Shown here one piece after another: positions 14,089-14,519 of a DNA stretch of 14,519 bases. This stretch comes from Bacteroidales bacterium UBA2764 (GTDB lineage Bacteria; Bacteroidota; Bacteroidia; Bacteroidales; Paludibacteraceae). The position numbers and the translations under genes are program-made. The notes below the pieces were generated by a model that worked only from the letters and a program-made list of their open reading frames with translations, was not told the origin of the DNA and did not search any database. The stretch lies in contig DEIW01000003.1 of assembly GCA_002352705.1 (NCBI GenBank), positions 1-14,519 on the forward strand. Direction: 5' to 3'. Position 1 is the stretch's first letter. Each line of letters begins with the position of its first letter.

Positions 14089-14519
14089 ATTCAGCAAGGC
14101 GTTTGTTGTATTCCGTTTCCGAAATAATCGTTTCTATATTAGGATCAATAATACGAACCTCATCATAAGTCAGTTTATATAGGAGATAAACAAGGATGTC
14201 GATTTGGTTTTCTAAGTCTGTTGTATTTGCTTGGGGATTAATTTTTTTTGACGCAATAATTTTATCTACTATAATCGATAGTTCTTTATGATCTCTACTT
14301 TCCACCATTGGAATTTGTTCTATTTGCGAAACTCTAATATATGGAAAAAGTTTATCTGTATTACAGAATGTTTTGAAAAACCAAAATGCAACAACTTTAG
14401 AATTTAATAATGCAACATAATATTTTAAATCTCCAGAAACCTTTTTTTTGAATTTTGCGCAATAAATAGTATTTAATACAGCATATCGTTCTGCGTCATA
14501 TGTCGCTTGGATTTGATTC
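14081..14519 (-). CDS. C-terminus of a type IIG-like restriction-modification enzyme (5' end outside window)
   Basis: The frame is open to the window edge, giving about 145 residues. It reads NQIQATYDAERYAVLNTIYC..., then YYVALLNSKVVAFWFFKTFC and LFPYIRVSQIEQIPMV, and ends with DLENQIDILVYLLYKLTYDEVRIID. The 'LLNSKVVAFWF...P-I-V-Q-IEQIP' and 'LE-QID-LVY-LY-LT-EE' blocks are the end of the target-recognition region and the final helix of Eco57I/TaqI-type methylase-endonuclease enzymes. The same tail also occurs in BREX PglX methylases, and this window cannot separate the two. A short internal ATG at 14308 is not a real start. The downstream gene overlaps it by 8 bp. Confidence 0.75.
   Translation of the reverse strand, partial: NQIQATYDAERYAVLNTIYCAKFKKKVSGDLKYYVALLNSKVVAFWFFKTFCNTDKLFPYIRVSQIEQIPMVESRDHKELSIIVDKIIASKKINPQANTTDLENQIDILVYLLYKLTYDEVRIIDPNIETIISETEYNKRLAEYA

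Overview
The window looks like a Bacteroidales (Bacteroidota) chromosome. Three things point there: a large surface protein ending in a type IX secretion-like C-terminal tail; a small signal-peptide and C-terminal-anchor protein of the kind common beside such proteins; and promoters of the Bacteroidota form (TTTG, about 19 bp, TAnnTTTG). Genus cannot be read from the sequence.

Layout. (1) Positions 1-2690, + strand: the C-terminal part of the surface protein, the small anchored protein, and a tRNA-Leu(GAG) with its own terminator. (2) Positions 2678-about 6800, - strand and visibly more AT-rich: a probable small integrated mobile element. It carries a large serine recombinase whose last codons lie inside the tRNA terminator and tRNA, a replication protein resembling the II/X family of filamentous phages and plasmids, a short protein that may be a degenerate resolvase fold, several hairpins, a long structured leader with a tiny ORF, and a strong promoter. 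No capsid, secretion or relaxase gene was seen. (3) Positions 6859-11818, - strand: a tight five-gene operon read from its own promoter. In transcription order it holds a NADAR protein, an ART-fold protein, an ADP-ribosylglycohydrolase (DraG/ARH type), a PARG-type TIGR02452 protein with an intact GGG...QEE signature, and a DUF2779 protein (iron-sulfur RecB/Cas4-like nuclease plus DEDD exonuclease). It ends at a clear intrinsic terminator. (4) Positions 11929-14519, - strand: a second operon, cut by the window edge. It holds the C-terminus of a type IIG-like restriction-modification enzyme, an HTH protein with a C-terminal domain resembling the phosphorothioate-DNA-binding (SBD) domain of McrA-like enzymes, and a cytoplasmic BspA-type leucine-rich repeat protein.

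How it may work. Regions 3 and 4 read as a defence island downstream of a tRNA and an integrase. The most interesting unit is region 3, in which one probable ADP-ribose writer is co-expressed with three different families of ADP-ribose eraser and a nuclease. That is more erasers than a simple toxin-antitoxin pair needs. It suggests either an ADP-ribosylation-based anti-phage or conflict system, or a system that removes ADP-ribose marks from several chemical linkages. This is inference from gene families and order; nothing in the sequence proves the substrate.
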